Shown: positions 20,142 through 29,201 of the stretch, in pieces
Layout: each line of letters begins with the position of its first letter
How positions within the stretch are numbered: position 1 is the first letter of the stretch
Source: Variovorax paradoxus
GTDB taxonomy: Bacteria > Pseudomonadota > Gammaproteobacteria > Burkholderiales > Burkholderiaceae_C
NCBI RefSeq assembly: GCF_030815975.1
Contig: NZ_JAUSXL010000002.1
Span: 4,080,501 to 4,144,500, forward strand
DNA: 64,000 nucleotides
Reading direction: 5' to 3'
Translations under genes and position numbers: made by a program
The notes under the pieces: generated by a model
What the model saw: only the letters and a program-made list of their open reading frames with translations
The model's database searches: none
What the model was told of the DNA's origin: nothing

Positions 20142-21893
20142 ATGTCTTTTTCAAGAATCGAACCCGCGCCCGCGCGGGGCGTGGAGTTGCGGGCAGCCGG
20201 TGCGCCGCAGCTGGCGTCCGTGCGCGCTCTCTGGGCGCGCATCGATCTGTGGCTGGTGCGGCCCCGCTCGGCGCAGCGCGTGGTGGTGTGGCTCGCCATC
20301 TACCTTGCCGTGGCCGCCAACTGGCCGCTGTGGAACGAACTGGCGCGCATCGGCGGGGCACCCAGCACCTACCTGCCCACGAGCGCCGCCATGGCAGTGC
20401 TCATGGTGTGCGCCACGGTGGCGCTGCTGTCCTTCACGGCCTGGTCGCGCTGGATGAAGCCGTTGTGGTTCGCGGTGGTGCTGCTGGCGGCGTTCGTGCA
20501 GCACTACATGCTCGAGTACCGGGTGGTGATGGACCCGACCATGATCGCCAACGTGCTGCAGACCGACCCGAACGAGGCGCGCGACCTGATGAGCTGGCGC
20601 ATGGCCTGGCACGTGCTGCTGGTGGCGCTGCTGCCGGCGCTGGCGCTCTGGCGCGCGCGCATCATGCCGATGCGCTTCGCCTCCAAGCTCTGGCGCAACG
20701 CGGCGCTGCTGCTGCTGGCGGTGGCGCTCGCCCTGGTGGCCGCGGTGTCGATGAACCGGCAGCTCGCGCCGCTGATGCGCAACAACGTCCACCTGCGCTA
20801 CATGATGAACCCGGTCGCGAGCCTCTATTCGGCCGGCTCGGTGGTCATCAGGCCGATGTTCAAGCGCAGCCGCAAGCTGATTCCCATCACGGCCGGAACG
20901 GCGCTGGGCGCGAGCTATGCGGGCCAGGCGCGGCCGCCGATGTTCGTGCTGGTGGTGGGCGAGACGGCGCGCGCCGACCACTTCGGCCTCAACGGCTATG
21001 CGCGCAACACCACGCCCGAGCTGGCGGCGCGCGGCGTGCTGAGCTGGCGCGATGTGCATTCGTGCGGCACCAACACGCTTGCCTCGGTGCCGTGCATGTT
21101 CTCGCCGCTGGGCAAGCAGGGCTACGAGTCGCGCAGCGACGACTACGAGAACCTGGTCGACGTGCTGCAGGCCGCGGGGCTGGCGGTGCTGTGGCTCGAC
21201 AACCAGGCCGGCTGCAAGGACGTGTGCACGCGCGTTCCCAACGCCTCCGCCTTCGACAGCCTGTCTCCCGCGCAGAAGAGCGCGCTGTGCGACGGCGAGG
21301 AATGCCTGGACGACGTCATGCTCAAGGGGCTGGACGCGCGCATTGCCGCACTGCCCGCCGAGCGCCGCGCCAAAGGCGTGGTGCTGGTCATGCACCAGAT
21401 GGGCAGCCATGGGCCGGCCTACTACAAGCGCTCGGCGCCCGAGGTGAAGCGCTACCTGCCCGAGTGCAGGACCAATGCGCTGGCCGAATGCGGCCATGCG
21501 GAGCTGCAGAACGTCTACGACAACTCGATTGCGCAGACCGACCATTTCCTCGGCCAGACCATCGACTGGCTCAAGGCGCAATCGGGCCAGTACGATCCGG
21601 GGCTGCTCTACGTGAGCGACCATGGCGAGTCGCTCGGCGAATACGGCTTGTTTTTGCATGGCGTGCCCTACAGCTTTGCGCCCGAGGCGCAGAAGCACGT
21701 GCCCATGGTCACCTGGTTCAGCCCCGGCATCAGCGAGCGTCGCAAGCTGTCGCGCTCGTGCATGGAGGCGGAGCTCGACGCGCCGCTCACGCACGACAAC
21801 CTCTACCACACGGTGCTGGGGCTGATGGACGTGAGCAACCCCACCTACAAGCCCGCGCTGGACGCGCTCGCGTCCTGCCGGAGCAAGGCCTGA
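20142..21893 (+). CDS. eptA: Phosphoethanolamine-lipid A transferase
   Basis: EptA/MCR-type enzymes move phosphoethanolamine from phosphatidylethanolamine to lipid A phosphates at the periplasmic face, which lowers polymyxin binding. The 583-aa protein has five N-terminal membrane helices (first VVVWLAIYLAVAANWPLW near residue 47). The sulfatase-fold domain has the zinc motif VVGETARADHFGLNGY and the nucleophile region SCGTNTLASVPCMFS. The zinc-binding block YVSDHGESLGEYGLFLHG and paired cysteines complete it. A GTG at 20181 is an alternative start, since the first ~30 residues are not typical. Neighbouring PmrAB-like genes and TTCAG boxes suggest regulated resistance. Confidence 0.95.
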   Translation: MSFSRIEPAPARGVELRAAGAPQLASVRALWARIDLWLVRPRSAQRVVVWLAIYLAVAANWPLWNELARIGGAPSTYLPTSAAMAVLMVCATVALLSFTAWSRWMKPLWFAVVLLAAFVQHYMLEYRVVMDPTMIANVLQTDPNEARDLMSWRMAWHVLLVALLPALALWRARIMPMRFASKLWRNAALLLLAVALALVAAVSMNRQLAPLMRNNVHLRYMMNPVASLYSAGSVVIRPMFKRSRKLIPITAGTALGASYAGQARPPMFVLVVGETARADHFGLNGYARNTTPELAARGVLSWRDVHSCGTNTLASVPCMFSPLGKQGYESRSDDYENLVDVLQAAGLAVLWLDNQAGCKDVCTRVPNASAFDSLSPAQKSALCDGEECLDDVMLKGLDARIAALPAERRAKGVVLVMHQMGSHGPAYYKRSAPEVKRYLPECRTNALAECGHAELQNVYDNSIAQTDHFLGQTIDWLKAQSGQYDPGLLYVSDHGESLGEYGLFLHGVPYSFAPEAQKHVPMVTWFSPGISERRKLSRSCMEAELDAPLTHDNLYHTVLGLMDVSNPTYKPALDALASCRSKA

Positions 21894-21906
21894 GGCACCG
21901 CGCTGT

Positions 21907-22485
21907 CTATTTCTTCTCGCGGGGCAGCCGCCCCATCAGGAAGAACTCGGTGTTCGGCTGCATGCCGCTGAAGCTTGCGAGGCGGTTGCTCAGGCCGAAG
22001 AAGGCGGTGATGGAGGCGATGTCCCAGATGTCCTCGTCGTCGAAGCCGTGGGCGTGCAGCGCGGTGAAATCGGCGTCCTCGACTTCATGCGAGCGCTCGC
22101 AGACCTTCATCGCAAAGTCGAGCATGGCGCGCTGGCGCGGCGTGATGTCGGCCTTGCGGTAGTTCACCGCCACCTGGTCGGCCACCAGCGGCTTCTTCTC
22201 GTAGATGCGCAGCAGCGCGCCGTGCGCCACCACGCAGTAGAGGCACTGATTGGCCGCGCTGGTGGTGGTGACGATCATTTCGCGGTCGCCCTTGGTGAGC
22301 GAGCCTTCCTCCTTCAGCATCAGCGCGTCGTGGTAGGCGAAGAAGGCGCGCCACTCGGCCGGGCGGCGCGCCAGCGCGAGGAACACGTTGGGCACGAAGC
22401 CGGCTTTTTCCTGCACCGCGAGGATGGCGGTGCGGATGTCTTCCGGCAGGTCTTTGAGCTCGGCGAGGGGATAGCGGTCGGCCAT
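21907..22485 (-). CDS. Peroxidase-related AhpD/carboxymuconolactone decarboxylase-like protein
   Basis: A 192-aa all-helical AhpD-like protein of the uncharacterised peroxidase-related enzyme family. The redox or proton-relay motif is SAANQCLYCVVAHGALLR near residue 85 (CxxC-like C-L-Y-C with His). Flanking blocks LKEEGSLTKGDREMI, ADITPRQRAMLDFAMKV and GFDDEDIWDIASITAFFGLSNR are typical. AGGAGAC precedes the ATG at 22485. The stop is 13 bp from that of eptA (convergent). A reductant or substrate cannot be read from the sequence. Confidence 0.92.
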   Translation of the reverse strand: MADRYPLAELKDLPEDIRTAILAVQEKAGFVPNVFLALARRPAEWRAFFAYHDALMLKEEGSLTKGDREMIVTTTSAANQCLYCVVAHGALLRIYEKKPLVADQVAVNYRKADITPRQRAMLDFAMKVCERSHEVEDADFTALHAHGFDDEDIWDIASITAFFGLSNRLASFSGMQPNTEFFLMGRLPREKK

Positions 22486-22550
22486 GTTCTGTCTCCTGGG
22501 TGGCAATGCCAGGATCATAGGCAACCGCCCGCCGTCACTGGGCCCGATGT

Positions 22551-23819
22551 CTACTTCAGCGCTTTCCCCTGGGCAGCACCCAAAGGAGTGTGCAGCTGCG
22601 AAGCCACCCACTGGCCGGTGTTGTCGTCGCGGCCCTGCAGCAGGTAGCGGGTGTCGGGCTTGCCGTAGTTCTGCACCGCCATGGCCGAGAACTTGCCGAT
22701 GTCGGTCTTCGGGTCGCGCAGGCGGTTCACGATCAGCACCTTCTTCGTGTCGGCGAAGTCGGCCATCATGTTCTGGTCGCCCTCGCTGTCGCCGGCAATG
22801 AAGCAGGGCCCGTAGCCGTACTTGCTGACCAGGAAGCGCTGGATGTTCTTGGTCTTGCCGGGGCCCTGCGTCTGGTCGTAGCCGCGCCGGTACTCGGGCT
22901 GGATCACGCCGTTGGCGTCGCGCTCCAGCTCCATGGCCAGAACGCGCTCGGGCGGGTTGTTGTAGCCGAAGGCCGGGTTCGACGAGATCTCCTTGATCAC
23001 ATCGACGAAGGACGCCGAGCACACCCACACGTCGAAGCCCGCGTTGCGGAAGGCGGCATACAGCTCCTGCATCTCGGGCTGCAGCCGCAGGCCGTTCTTC
23101 CAGCTGACCGAGACCACGCCCGCCTGGCCCGGCAGCGCGGCCGGCGAGGTCCATTTCACCTTGGCCACGGGCTCCTTCAGCTGCCAGGCCACGGTCGCGG
23201 CCGTGAGCTTGCGCACCTGGGCTTCGGTCATGCCGACGAAGAGGTAGGTCACCCAGGGGTAGGCCGTGTCGTGGTCGAAGGTGTCGCCGATGGCTTCGTA
23301 GAGAAAGCGTACCTTGGTGGTGAAGGCAATGTAGTGCGGGCTCAGCTTCACCGCGGCCAGCGGCTGGCTGCCCTTGAGGCCGCTGTAGTTCTGGTAGAGC
23401 CAGGTGTAGCTGGCCACGATGTCGGGCACCAGCAGGTCGATGTTGACGGGCTTGCCCGCCGCGCTGTTGTACGCCGGCAGGAAGTCTTTCTTCGGGATGT
23501 TCTTGCGCAGCGCCACTTCGAGCTGCGCTGGCGTGGCACCGAACACCAGGTTCTCGAGCTGGTAGATCAGCGAGGCTTCCTCGATGTCGAGGAACACGCT
23601 GGTGTTGTCCCAGTCGAAGACCACGTAGGGCGGCCGGGCGGCGCTGTAGCCCGGGCTCGCCTTGCCGAGGCTGGCGATCAGGCCTTCGATCTGCGCGCGG
23701 TTGAAGGCGTCCCAGTGCCCGGGCGAAAGCGTCGCGGACGTAGAGGGGGCCAGGCTGGCGCAGCCCGTGGCGACGAGCGCGGCGGCGAGCGGCGTGAGAA
23801 GAATCAGGCGACGTTGCAT
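22551..23819 (-). CDS. HAD-superfamily phosphatase, predicted lipoprotein
   Basis: A 422-aa acid-phosphatase-like HAD protein. The N-terminus MQRRLILLTPLAAALVATGC is a lipoprotein signal with lipobox VATGC, so the enzyme is probably anchored in the periplasm. HAD motif I is VFDWDNTS (nucleophile Asp near residue 71), a motif II-like CSAS sits near residue 265, and the metal-binding motif IV is AGDSEGDQNMM. The sequence resembles the phosphoserine-phosphatase (IB) branch with a large cap. AGGAAA lies before the ATG. Substrate unknown; a phosphomonoester is expected. Confidence 0.9.
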   Translation of the reverse strand: MQRRLILLTPLAAALVATGCASLAPSTSATLSPGHWDAFNRAQIEGLIASLGKASPGYSAARPPYVVFDWDNTSVFLDIEEASLIYQLENLVFGATPAQLEVALRKNIPKKDFLPAYNSAAGKPVNIDLLVPDIVASYTWLYQNYSGLKGSQPLAAVKLSPHYIAFTTKVRFLYEAIGDTFDHDTAYPWVTYLFVGMTEAQVRKLTAATVAWQLKEPVAKVKWTSPAALPGQAGVVSVSWKNGLRLQPEMQELYAAFRNAGFDVWVCSASFVDVIKEISSNPAFGYNNPPERVLAMELERDANGVIQPEYRRGYDQTQGPGKTKNIQRFLVSKYGYGPCFIAGDSEGDQNMMADFADTKKVLIVNRLRDPKTDIGKFSAMAVQNYGKPDTRYLLQGRDDNTGQWVASQLHTPLGAAQGKALK

Positions 23820-23917
23820 GGGTTTCCTGTTGTTGTGCGGCGTTGATGGAAGGCCGAGCGTAGAGAACGCTCGTGACACTTCGATGCAGGCCTACGCATC
23901 AGCCATGCCAGCCCGAT

Positions 23918-25180
23918 TCACAGGCCCTGCGCGCGGATGCGGTCGTACTGCTGTTCAATGAAGGCCGCCACGCGGCGCACCAACTCGCGGTTGCCGCCGG
24001 CCGCTTCGACGCTGGCCGCGGCCTGCACCGAAACGGTCTCTTCGGTCCGGCGGATGATGTCGTCCACGTCTGCCGCGCCCAGGCCGAAGTGGGGCGCCGC
24101 GGTGCGCGCCAGCGCGAGGCTCGATGCGTGCTGTCCCGGCAGGATGGCAAGCTCCTGATAGCCGGTATGGCCGCCCAGCTGCATGACGAGATCGAAGGCA
24201 GGCGCCAGGCGCCAGAGGCCGTCGCCCTGCCGCAAGGCGCCATGGTTCTTGACGTGGTCGTCGCTGTTGCCCACGGCCAGGTTGAACACCAAGCGGCGAA
24301 ACAGCTCGGTCAGGTCTTCCTGCGGCCGCCCCGAAATGCGCCGCAGCAGCTGTGCCAGTTCGACATAGCTGCCGCGGCTGGATTCATAGGGCACATCGAG
24401 CAATGCCGAGGCCGACAGGTAGTGATGGCGCTGCTCGTCGTCCACGGGGCCGGTGCGGTCGAAACGCTCCACCAGCAGGGCGTGGCCGAACGCGAGGGGC
24501 TGCAGCAGGAACGCAGGCACGTCGATGCCGCAGGCGCTGGCCAGCCACAGGGTGGCCGCCTCGATCACCTCCACATCGTGGTCGTCGCCGCGTGAGGAAA
24601 ACTTGGCGATGTAGCGCCGCCCTTCGTGTGCAAAGGCCGCCTTGGGGCGCGCGCCGCCCAGGCTGCCGCCGCGCAGCAGCAGATGCATGTCGGGCCCGAT
24701 CTCCATGCCTTCCTCGACGCGGCGCGACGCTTCGGCAAGCTCCTCCAGCGACCAGAGCATGGAAGGCGGTTCTTCGCTTCGGATGGGCAATGCCTCGGCG
24801 AACACCATCGCACCGATGCGGTCCTCATTGGTCAGCAGCAGTGCGTCGACGTCCGACAGGGGGTTGCCGTGGCGGATCTCGAGCACCTTGCGTCCCCAGC
24901 TGTCGGGCAGGGCATCGCGCAGCGTGAGCGGCATGGCGCCACCTTCGCGGATGCGCCGCTCCGGCAATGCGAAGGCTGCGTCGCGCAGCGGCAGGTGCTC
25001 AGGGTTGAGCGGCATGGCCGGGGGATCTTCGAGGTAGCGCCGGCCATAGGCGAATTCGCCCGACTCCACGACGCCGCGGCGAACGAGCTTCATCAGGCCG
25101 GCAGGCTGCACCTCGTCGCCCGTGTGGCGCGCGAGCCCGACATAGATGCGCCGTTCGTCCCCGGCCTCGTCAGAAATCAC
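23918..25180 (-). CDS. hipA: HipA-family serine/threonine kinase toxin
   Basis: HipA kinases phosphorylate glutamyl-tRNA synthetase in the best-studied case and cause growth arrest or persistence. This 420-aa protein has the HipA N-terminal subdomain, a Gly-rich nucleotide region LLLRGGSLGGARPKAAF near residue 165, YIAKF, the catalytic loop NLAVGNSDDHVKNHG near residue 290 (Asp and Asn present) and the metal motif APAFDL. The GTG start at 25180 overlaps the hipB reading frame by 11 bp, so the pair is translationally coupled. All kinase residues I can identify are intact, so it looks active. Confidence 0.92.
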   Translation of the reverse strand: MISDEAGDERRIYVGLARHTGDEVQPAGLMKLVRRGVVESGEFAYGRRYLEDPPAMPLNPEHLPLRDAAFALPERRIREGGAMPLTLRDALPDSWGRKVLEIRHGNPLSDVDALLLTNEDRIGAMVFAEALPIRSEEPPSMLWSLEELAEASRRVEEGMEIGPDMHLLLRGGSLGGARPKAAFAHEGRRYIAKFSSRGDDHDVEVIEAATLWLASACGIDVPAFLLQPLAFGHALLVERFDRTGPVDDEQRHHYLSASALLDVPYESSRGSYVELAQLLRRISGRPQEDLTELFRRLVFNLAVGNSDDHVKNHGALRQGDGLWRLAPAFDLVMQLGGHTGYQELAILPGQHASSLALARTAAPHFGLGAADVDDIIRRTEETVSVQAAASVEAAGGNRELVRRVAAFIEQQYDRIRAQGL

Positions 25181-25529
25181 GCTCGTCCTCCGCGATCACC
25201 CCGGCGGGCCCGCGTGCAGCAGACCTGCGGACGCGGCGCCTGGCTGCCAGGCCCACGGGTGCGGGAGCCAATGCATCGAGCGAGTCGATCTCGCCGAACA
25301 GCCACAGCGCGTGGGCCAGCAAGCCGATGCTGGTCGCTGGCTTGCCCGATTCGAGCGAGCGCAGGGTGGTGGGCGAGCACAGCAGGCGTTCGGCCATTTC
25401 CGCGATCGTCCAGCCGCGATGCACCCGGTGCGCACGAAGGCGCAGGCCGAGATTCCTCAGGGGCTCAGCGGTCTGCTGGGGCAGGGCGGAAAGGCTGTTG
25501 CTGCTTCTTGGCATCAATAAAATGGTCAT
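25170..25529 (-). CDS. hipB: HipB-family antitoxin, XRE helix-turn-helix
   Basis: A 119-aa DNA-binding antitoxin. The XRE helix-turn-helix covers residues about 28-75 (LGLRLRAHRVHRGWTIAEMAERL, then SPTTLRSLESGK). The C-terminal 40 residues are Ala/Arg-rich and probably contact HipA. It lies directly upstream of hipA with 11 bp overlap. The start is either ATG 25529, which falls inside the operator palindrome, or ATG 25514; neither has a ribosome site. Autoregulation through the palindrome at 25521-25549 is likely. Confidence 0.88.
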   Translation of the reverse strand: MTILLMPRSSNSLSALPQQTAEPLRNLGLRLRAHRVHRGWTIAEMAERLLCSPTTLRSLESGKPATSIGLLAHALWLFGEIDSLDALAPAPVGLAARRRVRRSAARGPAGVIAEDERDF

Positions 25530-25575
25530 TAAGTCACTTAATAACCATTATATTGACTATTTGTTATCGCCGCAA
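25521..25575 (-). promoter_or_regulatory. hipBA promoter and operator palindrome
   Basis: On the minus strand a consensus -10 TATAAT (25552-25547) lies 17 bp after a -35-like TTGCGG (25575-25570). Overlapping the -10 and running into the hipB start is an inverted repeat with 13-bp arms and one mismatch (aatggtcattaag 25521-25533, cttaataaccatt 25537-25549, 3-bp spacer). This is the position expected for HipB autorepression. Confidence 0.85.
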
Positions 25576-25583
25576 AACTAGGG

Positions 25584-26375
25584 CTAGCCAGGCAAGGACG
25601 GTCCCCGGCGGCCGGGCTCGAGCACCGCGAGATCGCTCTCGTCCTTGAGCCCGACGCCGGTCAGCCCCCGGCGCAAGGCCTCCCGCATCAGCCATGCCAG
25701 CTTGAACGCGGCGGCTTCGCAGGGCAGGCCTTCGGGGCGCACGTTCGAGATGCAGTTGCGCTCGGCATCGTGGCGGCCGCGCTTGGGCGAATGGGTCAGG
25801 TAGATGCCGAGGCTGTCGGGCGAGCTGAGCCCCGGGCGCTCGCCGATCAGCATCACCGAGAGCGCCGCGCCGAACAGCTCGCCGACCTCGTCGGCCAGCG
25901 CCACGCGCGCCTGGGTGGCGATGACCACGGGGGCAAAGCGCGTCTCGGGCGGCAGCTGCGGGCGCAGCGCGGCCAGCAGCGGAGCGGCATGGCGCGCCAC
26001 GGCGAGCGAGGAGAGGCCGTCGCCGATGACGAGGCACACATCGCAATCGCTTTTCGCGGCGGCCCGCAGGCGCTGCGCATCGGCGGGGTCGAGCTGACGG
26101 CCGAGATCGGGGCGGCGCAGGTAGGTGGTGCGGTCTTCGGCACGGCTGCGCGCCCGCGCCACCTCCCAGTGCTGTTCGCGCAGCGTGGCTTCGAGCGCGT
26201 CGACATCGAGCGCCGCATGGATCGCATCGCGCGCCATCGCATGGGCCCAGCCGAAGCGCAGCGTTTCGTCGGTCGGCATGCCGGCGCCGGCGCGGCCCAG
26301 CGCCAGGCGCGCGGGCGTGGCCGAACGCCATTGCGCCCAGGGGTTCGGCGTGACGGGGTCGATGCTGCTGCTCAT
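25584..26375 (-). CDS. eutC: Ethanolamine ammonia-lyase small subunit
   Basis: EutC is the small subunit of the adenosylcobalamin-dependent lyase that turns ethanolamine into acetaldehyde and ammonia. The 263-aa product has the family blocks TPARLALGRAGAGMPTDETLRF at residues 20-41, ARSRAEDRTTYLRRPDLGR, LVIGDGLSS and GERPGLSSPDSLGIYLTHSPK (cobalamin contact region), plus RNCISNVRPEGL. The start overlaps the eutB stop by ATGA. The gene set is the short eat-eutB-eutC version without microcompartment genes. Confidence 0.96.
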   Translation of the reverse strand: MSSSIDPVTPNPWAQWRSATPARLALGRAGAGMPTDETLRFGWAHAMARDAIHAALDVDALEATLREQHWEVARARSRAEDRTTYLRRPDLGRQLDPADAQRLRAAAKSDCDVCLVIGDGLSSLAVARHAAPLLAALRPQLPPETRFAPVVIATQARVALADEVGELFGAALSVMLIGERPGLSSPDSLGIYLTHSPKRGRHDAERNCISNVRPEGLPCEAAAFKLAWLMREALRRGLTGVGLKDESDLAVLEPGRRGPSLPG

Positions 26376-27766
26376 GGCGCGAGCGCGGTCAGCCCGCTCA
26401 TGTCCGCCAGCAGGCGGTTGGCCGAGGGCGGCGCGAGCTGCCCGGCCGCATTGGTGATCTGCATGCGCTGCAGCCAGGCTTCGAATTCGGGCGCGCGCTT
26501 CAGGCCCAGCGTCTGGCGCAGGAACAGTGCATCGTGGAAGGAGGTGCTCTGGTAGTTGAGCATCACGTCGTCGGCGCCCGGAATGCCCATGATGAAGTTG
26601 ATGCCCGCGGTGCCCAGCAGCACGAGCAGGTTGTCCATGTCGTCCTGGTCGGCCTCGGCATGGTTGGTGTAGCAGATGTCGCAGCCGATGGGCAGGCCCA
26701 GCAGCTTGCCGCAGCAGTGGTCTTCGAGCCCGGCGCGGATGATCTGCTTGCCATCGAAAAGATATTCGGGCCCGATGAAGCCGACCACCGTGTTGATCAA
26801 AAGCGGCTTATAGCGCCGCGCCAGCGCATAGGCGCGCACCTCGCAGGTCTGCTGGTCGACGCCGAAGTTGGCATTGGCCGAGAGCGCGCTGCCCTGGCCG
26901 GTTTCGAAGTACATCACGTTGTTGCCGACCGTGCCCCGGTTCAGTGCCAGCGCCGCGGCGTGTGCTTCGGCTAGCAGCTCGGGCGTGACGCCGAAGGACA
27001 GGTTCGCCTTCTCGGTGCCCGCGATCGACTGGAACACCAGGTCCACCGGCGCGCCGGCTTCGGCGAGCCTGAGCGTGTTGGTCACGTGCGTGAGCACGCA
27101 GCTTTGGGTGGGAATCTCGAAGCGCTGGATCACCTCGTCGAGCATGTGCAGCAGGCGGCCCAGCACCTGCATGCTGTCGGACACCGGGTTGAGGCCGATC
27201 ACCGCGTCGCCCGCGCCGTAGAGCAGCCCGTCGAGCGTGGAGGCCGCCACGCCGCGCAGGTCGTCGGTCGGGTGGTTGGGCTGCAGGCGCACGGCCAGGT
27301 GGCCGGGCAGGCCGATGGTGTCGCGAAAGCGCGTGACCACGCTGCACTTCTTCGCGACCGACACCAGGTCCTGGTTGCGCATGAGCTTGGACACGGCCGC
27401 CACCATTTCGGGCGTGAGGCCGGGCGCCAGCGCGGTGAGCGACTCGGTGGTTGCCTGTTCGGAGAGCAGCCAGTTGCGGAAGTCGCCCACCGTGAGGTGC
27501 GAGACCGGCGCGAAGGCCTGCGCGTCGTGGCTGTCGATGATGAGGCGCGTGATGTTGTCGCTCTCATAGGGAATCAGCGCTTCGGTCAGGAACTGCTTGA
27601 GCGGCGTTTCGGCCAGCACGTGGCGCGCCGCCATGCGCTGCTGCGCGGTGGCCGCGCCGATTTCCGCGAGGTAGTCGCCCGAGCGCGCCGGGCTGGCCAC
27701 GGCCATGACCTGCTTCAGGTCGTCGAAGACGAAGACCTGGCCAGCGATGGTGGTGCGATAGCGCAT
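26372..27766 (-). CDS. eutB: Ethanolamine ammonia-lyase large subunit
   Basis: EutB holds the ethanolamine-binding TIM barrel that works with adenosylcobalamin and EutC. The 464-aa protein has the expected full length. Recognisable blocks are FRDTIGLPGHLAVRLQPNHP near residue 150, DAVIGLNPVSDSM, LTHVTNTLRLAE, YFETGQGSALSANANFGVDQ, and GCDICYTNHAEADQDDMDNL. AAGGAAAG precedes the ATG. It lies 13 bp downstream of the permease gene, so eat-eutB-eutC is one operon. Confidence 0.97.
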   Translation of the reverse strand: MRYRTTIAGQVFVFDDLKQVMAVASPARSGDYLAEIGAATAQQRMAARHVLAETPLKQFLTEALIPYESDNITRLIIDSHDAQAFAPVSHLTVGDFRNWLLSEQATTESLTALAPGLTPEMVAAVSKLMRNQDLVSVAKKCSVVTRFRDTIGLPGHLAVRLQPNHPTDDLRGVAASTLDGLLYGAGDAVIGLNPVSDSMQVLGRLLHMLDEVIQRFEIPTQSCVLTHVTNTLRLAEAGAPVDLVFQSIAGTEKANLSFGVTPELLAEAHAAALALNRGTVGNNVMYFETGQGSALSANANFGVDQQTCEVRAYALARRYKPLLINTVVGFIGPEYLFDGKQIIRAGLEDHCCGKLLGLPIGCDICYTNHAEADQDDMDNLLVLLGTAGINFIMGIPGADDVMLNYQSTSFHDALFLRQTLGLKRAPEFEAWLQRMQITNAAGQLAPPSANRLLADMSGLTALAP

Positions 27767-27779
27767 CTTTCCTTCTTCT

Positions 27780-29201
27780 TCACAGGGTACGCGTCGAGGA
27801 AAGCATCTCGTCGGGCGCCGCCGCCTTGCGCTGCGCCGATGTCAGCAGGAAATAGCCGTAGGCCGCCGCCATCAGCACCAGGAACAGCAGCGTGAGCATG
27901 GCGTTGAACCACACCATGGCGCCTAGGCAGACCACGCCGAGTCCGAGCGCAATGGCGGGAAACACCGGGTAGAACGGCGCGCGGTAGGTGCGCAGCAGGT
28001 TCGGTTCGGTGCGGCGCAGCCTGAAGAGCGCGGCCATCGAGATCAGGTACATCACGATGGCGCCGAGCACCGCCATGGTGACGATGTTGGCGGTGAGCGT
28101 CTGCCCGCCGAACTGCACCCACTCATCGCTGAAGATGGCCACCACGCCGATCACGCCGCCCGCCAGCAGCGCGCGGTGCGGCGTGTCGAAACGCGGGCTC
28201 AGGCCGGCGAAGTAGCGCGGCAGGTAGCCCGCGCGCGCCAGCGCGAAGATCTGGCGCGAGTAGCCCATGATGATGCCGTGGAACGAGGCGATCAGCCCGA
28301 ACAGGCCGATCCACACCAGCATGTGCAGCCAGCCGCTGTTGTCGCCCACCACCGCCTTCATGGCCTGCGGAAGCGGGTCGTTGATGTTGGCGAGCTTGCG
28401 CCAGTCGCCCACGCCGCCCGCGAAGATCATCACGCCGAAGGCCAGCACCACCAGCGTGACGATGCCCGTGGTGTAGGCGATGGGAATGGTGCGGTGCGGG
28501 TCGCGCGCTTCCTCCGCGGCCATGGCCGCGCCTTCGATGGCCAGGAAGAACCAGATCGCGAACGGTATCGACGCGAAGATGCCCGAGATGGCCGCGCCGT
28601 TGAGCACGCTGCCGCCGGCCCAGCCGTTGGCAACGAAGTTGGCCATGGTCCAGCCCGGCGTGACCACGCCCATGAACACCAGCAGCTCGACGATGGCCAG
28701 CACCGTCACGAACAGCTCGAAGGCCGCCGCAATGCCGATGCCGACCCAGTTGAGCGCTATGAAAATCACGTAGGCACCCAGCGCGAACCACTTCGGGTTG
28801 ATGCCCGGGAACTGCACGTTGAGGTAGGCGCCGATCGCCAGCGCAATGGCCGGCGGCGCAAAGACGAATTCGATCAGCGTGGCAAAGCCCGCCACGAAGC
28901 CGCCCGTCGGCCCGAAGGCGCGCCGCGCATAGGCGAAGGGACCGCCCGCATGCGGGATGGCGGTGGAGAGCTCGGTGAAGCTGAAGATGAAGGTGGTGTA
29001 CATCGTGGCCACCAGCACCGTGGCCACCAGGAAGCCGAGCGTGCCGGCGGTATTCCAGCCGTAGCTCCAACCAAAGTACTCACCCGATATGACCAGGCCC
29101 ACGGCAATGCCCCAGAGCTGGACCGGGCCGAGGACCTTCTTCAGATGGCCGGTGCCGGCCGGAACAGCGGCTGCGGCCGGCGTGACTGCGGTGGACTGCA
29201 T
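27780..29201 (-). CDS. eat: Ethanolamine permease (APC family)
   Basis: A 473-aa amino acid-polyamine-organocation family carrier with about 12 helices. It starts MQSTAVTPA and has LGPVQLWGIAVGLVISGEYFGWSYGW, a block typical of ethanolamine permeases, then IPHAGGPFAYARRAFGP and EGAAMAAEEARDP. GAGGAAG lies before the ATG at 29201. It begins the eat-eutB-eutC operon and should import ethanolamine for the lyase. No dedicated eut regulator is adjacent. It is divergent from the FKBP isomerase. Confidence 0.94.
   Translation of the reverse strand: MQSTAVTPAAAAVPAGTGHLKKVLGPVQLWGIAVGLVISGEYFGWSYGWNTAGTLGFLVATVLVATMYTTFIFSFTELSTAIPHAGGPFAYARRAFGPTGGFVAGFATLIEFVFAPPAIALAIGAYLNVQFPGINPKWFALGAYVIFIALNWVGIGIAAAFELFVTVLAIVELLVFMGVVTPGWTMANFVANGWAGGSVLNGAAISGIFASIPFAIWFFLAIEGAAMAAEEARDPHRTIPIAYTTGIVTLVVLAFGVMIFAGGVGDWRKLANINDPLPQAMKAVVGDNSGWLHMLVWIGLFGLIASFHGIIMGYSRQIFALARAGYLPRYFAGLSPRFDTPHRALLAGGVIGVVAIFSDEWVQFGGQTLTANIVTMAVLGAIVMYLISMAALFRLRRTEPNLLRTYRAPFYPVFPAIALGLGVVCLGAMVWFNAMLTLLFLVLMAAAYGYFLLTSAQRKAAAPDEMLSSTRTL

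Noticed and set aside
20120..22162. Long plus-strand frame through eptA and into the next gene
   Set aside because: It is out of frame with the clear EptA sequence and has Arg/Ala-rich shadow composition.
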